Source of the DNA: Egbenema bharatensis
GTDB lineage: Bacteria; Cyanobacteriota; Cyanobacteriia; Elainellales; Elainellaceae
NCBI RefSeq assembly: GCF_048077055.1
Contig: NZ_CP182236.1
Coordinates: 5,890,001-5,954,000 of the forward strand
Length of the DNA: 64,000 nt
Direction: 5' to 3'
Each line of letters begins with the position of its first letter. The first letter of the stretch is position 1. This document shows positions 30,269-37,603 of this stretch, piece after piece. The notes under the pieces were generated by a model. It was not told the origin of the DNA and ran no database searches. It saw only the letters and a list, made by a program, of their open reading frames with translations. The position numbers and the translations under genes are program-made.

Positions 30269-31253
30269 GAGGTACACTTAAAAGGAGATTAGAGGTATCA
30301 AGAATCCCGATGAAAGCCTACTCCGTTGATTTGAGAGAAAAAATAGTTAATGCTTATGAGAGAGGCGATACTTCAATTAGAAAAGTAGCCACTCAGTTTG
30401 GCGTTGCGAAAAGCTATGTCCAAAAGCTGCTCCTCCTTAAGAAAACTCAGGGACACTTGGCACCCAAGAAGCAAGGTGGAACAATGAAGGGACAGTTAGA
30501 TGAGTACGGTAGCGAATTAACTGCAATGGTACAAAGCCATCCTGACGCAACTTTAGCAGAATATTGCGAGTATTTTGGAGAGCAATACAACGTTTGGGTC
30601 TGTCGCAGTGTCATGTGCTGTGCCTTGCAAAAACAACAACTCACGCGAAAAAAAAGACCTTACGCAGCACTCAAGCGAACACAGAGCGGGTGCAAAAGCT
30701 GAGAGTAGAGTATTGGGAGAAGGTCAAACCCATCGAGGTAGAGAACCTGGTGTTTCTAGACGAGATGGGAGTTCTACTCGGGTTGACCCGTACCCATGCT
30801 AGAAGCAATCGAGGCGATAGAGCGTATGACTTTAAGCCCTACTATCGAGGTGAAAAGGTGAGTGTGATTGGGGGCATCAGTTGCAAGCAGGTGTTGGCTC
30901 TCATGACACTAGATGGTTCAGTCAATGGCGATGCCTTCAAAGTTTTTATCGAGCATTTCCTGCTGCCGCAGTTATGGGAGGGTGCAGTAGTGGTGATGGA
31001 TAATTTGCCTGCTCATAAAGTTGAAGCAATCGAGCCTTTAATTGAATCAGTAGGTGCCAGTGTTTTGTATTTGTCGCCCTATTCTCCTGAATTTAATCCC
31101 ATTGAGCATTGGTGGTCACAATTGAAAGCATTCCTGAGACTATTTTCTCCAACTACTGCATCTGGTGTGGATGGTTTAATCGGAATAGCACTTGAGTTAA
31201 TGAATCCTGAACACCTCAAAAATTGGTTTACACATTGCTGCTACTGTACCTCA
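30269..31253 (+). mobile_element. IS630-family insertion sequence
   Basis: 985 bp. Ends TGAGGTACA (30269-30277) and TGTACCTCA (31245-31253) are perfect inverted repeats, each flanked outside by TA, the target dinucleotide that IS630/Tc1 elements duplicate. It holds one transposase gene in two overlapping frames. The right end lies about 108 bp before the Pycsar effector start at 31361. The element looks complete and possibly active. Confidence 0.88.
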
Positions 31254-31256
31254 TAA
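30310..31256 (+). CDS. IS630-family transposase, expressed by -1 frameshifting
   Basis: The first frame (30310-30702) is an N-terminal helix-turn-helix domain (AYSVDLREKIVNAYERGDTS, VATQFGVAKSYVQKLL). The second (readable from 30564 to 31256) is the DDE catalytic domain: FLDEMGVLLGL with the first Asp, VVMDNLPAHKV with the second and SPEFNPIEHWWSQLK with the Glu. The frames overlap at a run of eight A (about 30650), read CGA AAA AAA AGA; a -1 slip gives LTRKKKTLRSTQANTERV, which matches the family. This is the usual programmed frameshift of many IS630 members and not damage. Confidence 0.88.
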
Positions 31257-31360
31257 ACCCCGAATCCGCTGTATCTGGCAGTGAGACATTTGTAATGCAA
31301 ATGCAAAATCGGGATGCACCTGTTCAATGCTTTAAGCAGTTCTATAAATTCATAAGAGAG

Positions 31361-31915
31361 ATGATTGATAAGTTACAAACCATTCTTTCAATGGTTAATG
31401 AGTGGTTAAAGTACGCTGAAGCGAAAAATGCTGTATTACTTGGATTCTCTGGCGCAGGATTTACAGCAACTATAACTTATTTAAGTGCTGCATCAGATAT
31501 AGGACAGATCTTAGAGGTTGGCATCCTGATAACCACTTTGCTATTGTGTATTTGCTCACTTATCTGTTCCTTATCTTTTCTGCCTAAGACGAATCTTGAA
31601 ATTCTTATTTGGAGAAAGCAAAAGCCAGGAAGAAAATCTAAAGGACTTCCTACTGATAAGGATAATTTGTATTTCTATGGACATCTTTATAAGTTCAACA
31701 AAGATGAACTTTTGGATGCTCTGAATAGATTGTATTTGGAAGGGTTAACCAAAAATTTGGATAAAAAAGAGTATGGAGATTTAGCAGATCAAATTATTAT
31801 CAATTCTGAGATTGCATACATGAAATTCAAATTTTTTACCTGGGCTTCTTATTTTCTAATTGCTGCTCTACTTTGTACGCCATTTTCCATGTTAATAGGT
31901 TTCTTAGCTTCTTAG
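31361..31915 (+). CDS. Pycsar-type membrane effector (PycTM-like)
   Basis: 184 aa from the ATG at 31361. The open frame runs back to 31223 inside the IS630 end, with other ATGs at 31295 and 31301, but the family N-terminus begins near IDKLQTILSMVNEWLKYAEAKN, which fits 31361. Two membrane helices follow at once (about residues 25-45 and 50-75), then a charged cytosolic part of about 80 residues and a third helix (about 158-182). The VNEWLKYAEAKNAVLL entry is the hallmark of Pycsar transmembrane effectors. In that system the effector binds a cyclic pyrimidine nucleotide made after phage infection and disrupts the membrane. The cyclase gene follows after 13 bp. AT-rich compared with neighbours, suggesting transfer. 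Confidence 0.8.
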   Translation: MIDKLQTILSMVNEWLKYAEAKNAVLLGFSGAGFTATITYLSAASDIGQILEVGILITTLLLCICSLICSLSFLPKTNLEILIWRKQKPGRKSKGLPTDKDNLYFYGHLYKFNKDELLDALNRLYLEGLTKNLDKKEYGDLADQIIINSEIAYMKFKFFTWASYFLIAALLCTPFSMLIGFLAS

Positions 31916-31928
31916 TTTTATCAATCCT

Positions 31929-32822
31929 ATGTCTTTTGAACTCTTGTTGGTCGTAATTGTTCTTTTAATAATTTTTGCGGTATGTGAGTTTTCACTGTTC
32001 AAGAAGAGCAAAAATATTGAAGCTCTAAAAAATCAGTTTTGCAAAGATATCCCTACAGTTATTTCTAAGGAACTTCAAATTTTTCGAGAGCATATATCTA
32101 TTAATGAAAAATCAAAGATTTTTGTTTCGCCTAATATTCCTATTGTGAATCCTAACAGATGGGACAAAATTCCGGGAATCATATGCTGCTTTGTTGATAT
32201 GGCCGGATCGACAGCATTGAGTGCTTCTGTCGAAAATGATGAAAAACTTGCTAAGATATACAGACTTTTCACAGAGACAGCTATTAGGATATTTAATGAA
32301 TTTGATTCTCCGTATATTGATGTAAAAGGAGATGGAGTATTTGCCCTATTTAATTCAGATCAGGCATATACCGCTTTGGCGGCTACAATTTCGTTTAAGA
32401 CATTTGTTTATTATTATTTCACACCAAAAACTATGCAGGCTACCAGAAAAGCAGTAGGTGGTCACTTTGGAATCGATCAAGGGGATATCTTAGTAAGAAA
32501 ATTTGGATTTAAAAGAGCAGCAAATAGACCAGATAGACAAAATGAAGTTTGGGCAGGACAACCTGTCAATATGGCAGCGAAGTTATCTAGCTTATCTTCT
32601 GAAAATCAACTTTGGATGTCTTCTAGGTTCTTTGAAGGTTTAGATTTGGAAGGACTTGATTCAGATTTTGATTGGGAAATAGAACGTAAATCATTAAAAC
32701 ATTCAGGAAAAAGTTTTAGTTTCGACACTGCATATGTTCTATGTGACAACTGGTCTGAACTACACGGGAGATCACATTGCCAACGACTTTTAGCACTTAA
32801 TGAAAAGTTAAAGACGTATTAA
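31929..32822 (+). CDS. Pycsar-type nucleotide cyclase (PycC-like), membrane anchored
   Basis: 297 aa. One N-terminal membrane helix (about residues 3-22), a short helical linker, then a class III nucleotide cyclase domain (about 82-260). First metal Asp is D90 in CCFVDMAGST, second D135 in VKGDGVFALF; the later VNMAAKLSS (N214, K218) stands where adenylate cyclases have N-x3-R. Pairing with the effector just upstream points to Pycsar, in which the cyclase makes cCMP or cUMP on infection. The product here cannot be read from sequence; an ordinary adenylate or guanylate cyclase role is the alternative. AT-rich like the effector gene and without HIP1 sites. Confidence 0.82.
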   Translation: MSFELLLVVIVLLIIFAVCEFSLFKKSKNIEALKNQFCKDIPTVISKELQIFREHISINEKSKIFVSPNIPIVNPNRWDKIPGIICCFVDMAGSTALSASVENDEKLAKIYRLFTETAIRIFNEFDSPYIDVKGDGVFALFNSDQAYTALAATISFKTFVYYYFTPKTMQATRKAVGGHFGIDQGDILVRKFGFKRAANRPDRQNEVWAGQPVNMAAKLSSLSSENQLWMSSRFFEGLDLEGLDSDFDWEIERKSLKHSGKSFSFDTAYVLCDNWSELHGRSHCQRLLALNEKLKTY

Positions 32823-32962
32823 ATGTTCTTGTTAATTGCTTTCTCGCTTGCTTCCAGAGCTTCTTTAACTAAAACCTTAACAACATAGACAAACGATCGA
32901 TTGCCGCTATCGGCGATGCCTTGAACCTTGGCGGTCGTTTTCTTGTCGAAGTATTTGAATTC
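32819..32962 (-). pseudogene. Remnant of a ribbon-helix-helix protein gene
   Basis: The minus strand encodes a 47-residue stretch (FDKKTTAKVQGIADSGNRS, VKEALEASEKA) clearly paralogous to the intact gene at 34616-34780. It has no start: the frame hits GTG TAA at its 5' end, and the ATG upstream is in another frame. Its stop overlaps the stop of the cyclase gene. Confidence 0.65.
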
Positions 32963-32997
32963 TTTTTACACATAAAATCTTTTAGAAAATAAAATTC

Positions 32998-33201
32998 TCA
33001 TTCATCATCACCCTTTATCTGATCCAGGTTATGCCGATCGATCAGCTCTCTAGCCTCTTCATTTTCCTGAATAAAAAATTCGATCGCCTCATTTACCAGT
33101 CCGCTCAATGAGGTGTCTTTCAGTCCTGCCAATGCTTTGAGGAGTCTATCCAGATCCTCATCCACAAATACTCTGATCTCTGGCTTGCGTTTCCTAGCCA
33201 C
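32998..33201 (-). CDS. Ribbon-helix-helix protein, antitoxin-like
   Basis: 67 aa. A basic strand with RKRKPEIRVFVDEDLDRLLKALAGL and then DTSLSGLVNEAIEFFIQENEEARELI gives the strand-helix-helix layout of CopG/Arc-type DNA-binding proteins. These usually act as autorepressing antitoxins. No obvious toxin gene adjoins it; the next genes on this strand are at 33814-34583. Confidence 0.7.
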   Translation of the reverse strand: MARKRKPEIRVFVDEDLDRLLKALAGLKDTSLSGLVNEAIEFFIQENEEARELIDRHNLDQIKGDDE

Positions 33202-33321
33202 TGTTTACCCTATGCCCGTACAAGTACATTTTCTCTGATCACGAATAGGTGATGTTACACTTGCCGTAATGTGGCACTTTACGTATTATGGATTTATTGA
33301 TTCTTATTGAGGTCTTTCACC

Positions 33322-33453
33322 ATGCCTGCCCTCTCCGATGATGAGTTCAACCTGATCCGCAAACTCCTCATGGACTTACGCTCCATCAAAACCTCCGATC
33401 TCGACAAAGCCCTCGCCATCCTGCATAAACGCAACAAACCGATCGATTCCTGA
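33322..33453 (+). CDS. Small hypothetical protein (43 aa), copy 1 of a duplicated block
   Basis: ATG at 33322 to TGA at 33453. The peptide (SDDEFNLIRKLLMDLRSIKTSD, shown only in part here) is a charged amphipathic helical protein. The second copy at 34885 differs by one residue (A3T), so coding constraint or recency cannot be told apart. An AGG lies about 9 bp upstream (TGAGGTC) in both copies. No family recognised; the position before a second small gene suggests a two-gene unit. Confidence 0.5.
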   Translation: MPALSDDEFNLIRKLLMDLRSIKTSDLDKALAILHKRNKPIDS

Positions 33454-33473
33454 ATTGACACCATCCCCTGTAC

Positions 33474-33538
33474 GGGCGAAGCATTTGCGGCAAAATGTAT
33501 TGCCCAAAATAGAAATTGTCTACGCAAATGCTTCGCCC
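33474..33538. repeat. Inverted repeat with perfect 16-bp arms
   Basis: GGGCGAAGCATTTGCG (33474-33489) and CGCAAATGCTTCGCCC (33523-33538) with a 33-nt spacer. Repeated at 35037-35101. Likely a MITE-type repeat within the duplicated block. Confidence 0.85.
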
Positions 33539-33603
33539 CTACCCACGCAACCCCACAACCGATCGTCCTAAACCCGATCGCCCCTTTCCCCTGGAGATTT
33601 ACC

Positions 33604-33807
33604 ATGCTGATGTTGAACGATGCCCAAGCCCTGATTGTCGAATCCTTACTGACCAAAATGCTGATTAACGATGCCTATTCTGTAGCTCAACTGGAAGAAG
33701 CGATCGGTTGGTTTCAGCAAGGGCGAACCGTTTCCTGCCCCTTTGAGCAAACCTGGAGCAAAAATCTGGCTGATGAAATTGTGCGGCAACTGCGATCGGA
33801 GATTTAA
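33604..33807 (+). CDS. Small hypothetical protein (67 aa)
   Basis: ATG 33604, with CCTGGAG about 9 bp upstream acting as a ribosome binding site. The sequence (LNDAQALIVESLLTKMLIND, then VAQLEEAIGWFQQGRTVSC) is helical with a C-terminal DEIVRQLRSEI helix. No family recognised. A truncated second copy at 35167 is cut by the ISL3 insertion. It converges with the DUF2283 gene. Confidence 0.55.
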   Translation: MLMLNDAQALIVESLLTKMLINDAYSVAQLEEAIGWFQQGRTVSCPFEQTWSKNLADEIVRQLRSEI

Positions 33808-33813
33808 CGTTGT

Positions 33814-34284
33814 CTACAGTTCCCCTTTCACGGCTGCCGTAATGATGCCAACCGCCGGATGGTCAACCAGGGTTTCAAAGGTTGTCATTCCACCGACCTT
33901 CAGAGCATTAACGATTTGAGCTTTGAGGACTGAATTACACTCAATTTCCTCGATCGCCTTTGCTCCCACGATCGCAACACTGGAATACACTTGCGACAGT
34001 TGATTCAGTAATGCCTTCGTCTCTTCAGCCGCTTGAATTAACCTTTGGGAAGGGTCAATCCCAGACGGATGCTGTTGCTCATCTTGCAACCTGGCGCGCA
34101 GCCCAATAAGAGTTAAACCCACCACCGCATTTCGAGTTTCGCTGTAGCGCAGAATCACCCCATCGCCAATATCCACACCCAAAGCAGGCTGTGGTTTACC
34201 CACCGAGACATACAGCACATCCGCCTCTTCATCGTAGTCCCACGACACCTCAGGGGGATTTTGGAGAATTCTTACTGCGTCCAT
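33814..34284 (-). CDS. DUF2283 domain protein, possible antitoxin
   Basis: 156 aa. Residues about 14-65 are a DUF2283 domain (SWDYDEEADVLYVSVGKP, GVDIGDGVILRYSETRNAVVGLTLIG). The C-terminal part (AIVGAKAIEEIECNSVLKAQIVNALKVGG and VDHPAVGIITAAVKG) is an accessory module often found at the end of cyanobacterial signalling and defence proteins. It overlaps the upstream gene by 13 bp, so the two are translated together. DUF2283 proteins often pair with small toxins; antitoxin role is inferred. Confidence 0.72.
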   Translation of the reverse strand: MDAVRILQNPPEVSWDYDEEADVLYVSVGKPQPALGVDIGDGVILRYSETRNAVVGLTLIGLRARLQDEQQHPSGIDPSQRLIQAAEETKALLNQLSQVYSSVAIVGAKAIEEIECNSVLKAQIVNALKVGGMTTFETLVDHPAVGIITAAVKGEL

Positions 34285-34583
34285 AATGTGATCCTGCGGG
34301 GAGAAGGGCGATTGGTGAAATAGGCAGTCAGAACAAAACCGTCATCCAGCGAAATTTCTCGATAAGCCACCACCATAAATTTACTCGTCAATGGCGTTTG
34401 TGGGTAAAAGCGAATTGCCAGTAACTCTCCAGTGTCTCCTGATTGAATTTGATCCGGTTGGGCGATCGTCTCTAACAGTTTCTCCTCTTGGACAACCAGT
34501 TCTGGATGACGACTGATGATATGTTGCCACCGTTCATCTGGCAAGCGAATCAACACACCATTTACTGAACGGACAACCTTCAT
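34272..34583 (-). CDS. Putative BECR-fold RNase toxin partner of the DUF2283 gene
   Basis: 103 aa. The pattern RWQHIISRHPEL at about residues 19-30, KFMVVAYRE in the middle, and GFVLTAYFTNRPSPRRITLW at the end resembles small barnase/EndoU/colicin E5/RelE-like (BECR) nuclease domains, where a His, a basic residue and a late Thr form the active site. That assignment is by pattern and is tentative. The start ATG at 34583 and the 13-bp overlap with the DUF2283 gene suggest a toxin-antitoxin pair. Confidence 0.6.
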   Translation of the reverse strand: MKVVRSVNGVLIRLPDERWQHIISRHPELVVQEEKLLETIAQPDQIQSGDTGELLAIRFYPQTPLTSKFMVVAYREISLDDGFVLTAYFTNRPSPRRITLWTQ

Positions 34584-34615
34584 TCAAGCTATCTCTTATC
34601 TCGCTTTTTGACCAC

Positions 34616-34780
34616 TCAACCCGTCTTCCCAGAAGCCTTTTCCCTCGCTTCCAGAGCTTCTTTAACCAAAACCTCAACAACATAGGCAAACGATCGATTG
34701 TCGCTATCGGCGATGTCTTGCACCCTGGCGATCGTTTCTTCGTCGAAATAACAGCTTTTCTGAGTTTTTCTGGTAGTCAT
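34616..34780 (-). CDS. Ribbon-helix-helix protein (54 aa), antitoxin-like
   Basis: ATG at 34780, stop at 34616. TRKTQKSCYFDEETIARVQDIA is the DNA-binding strand and first helix; NRSFAYVVEVLVKEALEAREKA the second. It is the intact paralogue of the remnant at 32819-32962. No toxin partner is adjacent on its strand apart from the pair just downstream. Confidence 0.65.
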   Translation of the reverse strand: MTTRKTQKSCYFDEETIARVQDIADSDNRSFAYVVEVLVKEALEAREKASGKTG

Positions 34781-34884
34781 GCCCTAGAACCATTGGTCTA
34801 GGGTAATTTTACTTGCCCTCTTGCAATTGAGGGTAAACGAGATTAGCGTAGATGAAGGTAATCTACCTTAGATGAGGTCAACCT

Positions 34885-35016
34885 ATGCCCACCCTCTCCG
34901 ATGATGAGTTCAACCTGATCCGCAAACTCCTCATGGACTTACGCTCCATCAAAACCTCCGATCTCGACAAAGCCCTCGCCATCCTGCATAAACGCAACAA
35001 ACCGATCGATTCCTGA
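34885..35016 (+). CDS. Small hypothetical protein (43 aa), copy 2 of the duplicated block
   Basis: Second copy of the gene at 33322, identical except for residue 3 (Thr for Ala). Its block continues with the inverted repeat and the start of the 67-aa gene until the ISL3 insertion. Confidence 0.5.
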   Translation: MPTLSDDEFNLIRKLLMDLRSIKTSDLDKALAILHKRNKPIDS

Positions 35017-35036
35017 ATTGACACCATCCCCTGTAC

Positions 35037-35101
35037 GGGCGAAGCATTTGCGGCAAAATGTATTGCCCAAAATAGAAATTGTCTACGCAAATGCTTCGCC
35101 C
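35037..35101. repeat. Second copy of the 16-bp-arm inverted repeat
   Basis: Arms at 35037-35052 and 35086-35101, identical to those at 33474-33538. Confidence 0.85.
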
Positions 35102-35166
35102 CTACCCACACAACCCCACAACCGATCGTTCTAAACCCGATCGCCCCTTTCCCCTGGAGATTTGCC

Positions 35167-35268
35167 ATGCTGATGTTGAACGATGCCCAAGCCTTGATTG
35201 TCGAATCCTTGCTGACCAAAATGGCTCTTCCGGATCGGGGTGAAAACCGTATAATAGAATGCTTTTAG
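35167..35268 (+). pseudogene. Truncated copy of the 67-aa gene, cut by ISL3
   Basis: The first 19 codons match the gene at 33604; at 35223 the sequence passes into the ISL3 left end and the frame ends at 35268. Confidence 0.8.
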
Positions 35269-36510
35269 TGGGAGTTTCGCCAATGGACTTTCATCTTGAT
35301 GCATTGCTGAATTTTCCTCATGTTACGGTTGAAAGTTGCACTCAACAAAGCAATGAAGTGTACTTAAAGCTGCGCTTGCTCAATGAGGAAGCTAACTGTC
35401 CCCACTGTCAGACATTGAGTTCAGGGGTTCATCAAAATCGAGCGATTTTAATCCGGGATTTATCAATTTTTGGTCAAGTCACTTACCTGAAAGTTCCTCG
35501 TCGTCAGTTTTATTGCCGTGATTGTTAACGTTATTTCACCGAAGCATTGACATTTATGGATGAAGGACATCAGTATACCCGACGATATGAGGAGCATATT
35601 TATCAGCAAGTGCAACTGTCCAGTATTGAACAAGTTAGCCGAGTAGAAGGATTAAGTTTTGACCGGATTCAAGGAATCTTTAAGCATCAGTACGCTCAGA
35701 AAAAAACTCTGGATGGGAGGGAGTTAAACGGGTCGGAATTGATGAAATCAGCAAGCGTAAAGGGCACCAGAACTTTGCCACAGTTATCGGGGACATTGAA
35801 GCCGGGAAGTTAATCGAAGTGATAGACAGTCACCAACAAGAAGACATTATCGAAGTGCTGGAGCAGCAGCCTTTGGAGGTACGAGAGCAGGTTGAGGAAG
35901 TGAGTGTTGACATGTGGGGAGGATTCCCGAAAGTAGTTAAGAAAGTGTTTCCCAACGCAGTAGTTGTAATTGACAGCTTCCATGTCATTAAAGTAGTGAA
36001 TACAGAATCAACGAACCCCGCCGCAAGCGGACGGGGTATGGAATAGGATCTGCTGCCGAACCTAGAGCTTCGGATTGCAGTTTGTCCTCTTCGCCGCAGA
36101 GCGGCGGGGAATCTACCCCTACTAGATTGAAGAACGGAAAGGATCTAACTCCAGAAGAAACGAAAAGGTTAGCATCGTTGTTGAAAAGGTCAAAGCGATT
36201 AGCAAAAGCCTATCAATGGAAGGAAGAGTTTCGTGCTATTTATGAGCAGTCATTAACTGTTGAGGAAGGGAAACGTCAGATCCAGGAGTGGTTGAATAAA
36301 GCCCGAGCCGTTTATAGTGAAGCAATTAAAACGATCCGTAATCACTTGGATGGAATTAGTAATTATTTTCGGAATCGGACGACTAGCGGTGCAATGGAGG
36401 GAATCAATAATCGAATTAAGCTGATTAAACGGCAAGCCTATGGCTTCGTAAACTTCAACAATTTCCGAGAAAGGCTATTAGCTTGCTTTTCTGATTAAAA
36501 AAAGTTATCA
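35223..36510 (+). mobile_element. Decayed ISL3-family transposase
   Basis: The left end GGCTCTTCCGGATCGGGGTG (35223-35242) is the ISL3-type terminal repeat; the matching right end is gone. The transposase reads in pieces: 35259-35528 zinc-finger part (NCPHCQ ... FYCRDC), an in-frame TAA at 35526, 35547-35813, then shifted frames 35819-36046 (SVDMWGGFPKVVKKVFPNA with the catalytic Asp region and VVIDSFHVIKVVN) and 36082-36498 (SGAMEGINNRIKLIKRQAYGF with the catalytic Glu). About 20 residues between VVN and LKNGKDL are replaced by a small hairpin element. Not functional. Confidence 0.85.
36008..36124. repeat. Small hairpin-ended element (IS200/IS605-derived, PATE-like) inside ISL3
   Basis: About 115 bp. 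Left hairpin CCCCG-CCGC-AA-GCGG-a-CGGGG (36015-36035); right hairpin CGCCGC-AGA-GCGGCG (about 36092-36106) followed by GGGAATCTACCCC. Paired GC-rich subterminal hairpins near each end are typical of IS200/IS605 ends, so this is likely a non-autonomous derivative. It carries no gene. Confidence 0.6.
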
Positions 36511-37130
36511 CCTTACTAACGGGAGACCCCTCTTCTGAACAATCTGAGGAACTTGAAATCCTTAGGAGTATGGAGCAGTCAAATCTAGAGAAAATAGTAG
36601 AACTTAAGCCGGATTTAATTCTCACTACCTATCATTTGTATCGTCAGATTTACAGGCAACTCTCTTCCATTTCATCGACCGTAACGGTTGATCATGATCA
36701 ACGTCTGACTATCCAAAACAAGAGGTATTTATGACCGCTAATACCCTAGAACTCGACTGCCGCTTCTGTTCGCAAGTTGCCAAAGCCAATGGGCAAGACC
36801 CGATCGGTTCTGCTGGGACTTATGAGCATTGGATTATCGCTGGGATTCCTCAACCTTTGGACGATACCATAGTCCACCCCTGATCCCGGAAGTGATCTCA
36901 GAACATGATGCGGATGTCATATTGCTCATTACCGATCGCAAAACGGGAACCTCAAATTACTTAAACTCTCCCATCTGGGCTACACTCCAGGCGGTTCAAA
37001 ACAATCAAGTGTACCAAGTAGATATCAACAGATGGCACGGTAATCGGACCTCTGGCTGCGAACCTCATTCTTGATGACCTCTTCAGGTATTTAATTGAGT
37101 AAAGCTCTGGTATAAATTGTTGCTAATATC
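36511..37130 (+). pseudogene. Remnants of a FecB-like siderophore-binding protein and a sucrase/ferredoxin-like gene
   Basis: Three scraps in order. About 36560-36690: KIVELKPDLILTTYHLYRQ-like and QLSSISSTVTV, the middle of a periplasmic iron-siderophore binding protein (FecB type). 36731-36880: ATG, then LDCRFCSQVAKANGQDPIG and TYEHWIIAGIPQP, the N-terminus of a sucrase/ferredoxin-like protein. About 36884-37102: EVISEHDADVILLITDRK, SPIWATLQAVQNNQVYQVD and, in a shifted frame, AANLILDDLFRYLIE, the C-terminus of a FecB-type protein. Both gene types often neighbour each other in siderophore uptake clusters. All are dead. Confidence 0.7.
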
Positions 37131-37138
37131 GGCGCGGC

Positions 37139-37498
37139 TCAACCCCGCTCCGCCAGCCATTTCTGCAACTCATCCACGCCCTCAAAATCCAGCAACGCCT
37201 CACCCAATGCCTCCAACTCTTCGAGAGCCAGACCTTCAATCCGCACCCTAACTACTTGAGGCAACTCCCCAAACCGCTTCGTCAACAGCCGCATCACAAA
37301 GTTGACAGCCTCCTGTTGCCGCCCTTCCTCTCGTCCTTCCTCCTTGATTTCTCGATAAACTCGCGTTTCTTGTAGTGTGATATCCAGCACGGCTTCAATC
37401 GCGAGTGCGATCGGTTTCTCTTTCTCGATTTGACATTTCCTCGCAATCAAAATTACTGAATTCGATCGCCTGGTTGAAGGGGCGAGCAAGATGCCCAC
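37139..37498 (-). pseudogene. C-terminal fragment of an Rpn/PD-(D/E)XK transposase-like protein
   Basis: 119 codons. The C-terminal part (REIKEEGREEGRQQEAVNFVMRLLTKRFGELPQ then LALEELEALGEALLDFEGVDELQKWL) is the DUF4351-type tail of cyanobacterial Rpn family nucleases. The expected N-terminal nuclease domain is absent; the 5' end runs into a copy of the 80-bp palindromic repeat (core 37477-37505). Probably a fragment. Confidence 0.7.
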
Positions 37499-37552
37499 CC
37501 CACAAGAGAAAGGCAGAAGTCAAAAGGTATAGGACAGAAGACAAATCAGGTC

Positions 37553-37603
37553 TTCATTCCTGACTCCCCACTCCCGACTCCTCACTCCTCACTCCTCACT
37601 CCC
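37553..37603. repeat. Heptamer array abutting the putA stop codon
   Basis: ACTCCTC and ACTCCCG heptamers run directly to the putA stop at 37604. Confidence 0.85.
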
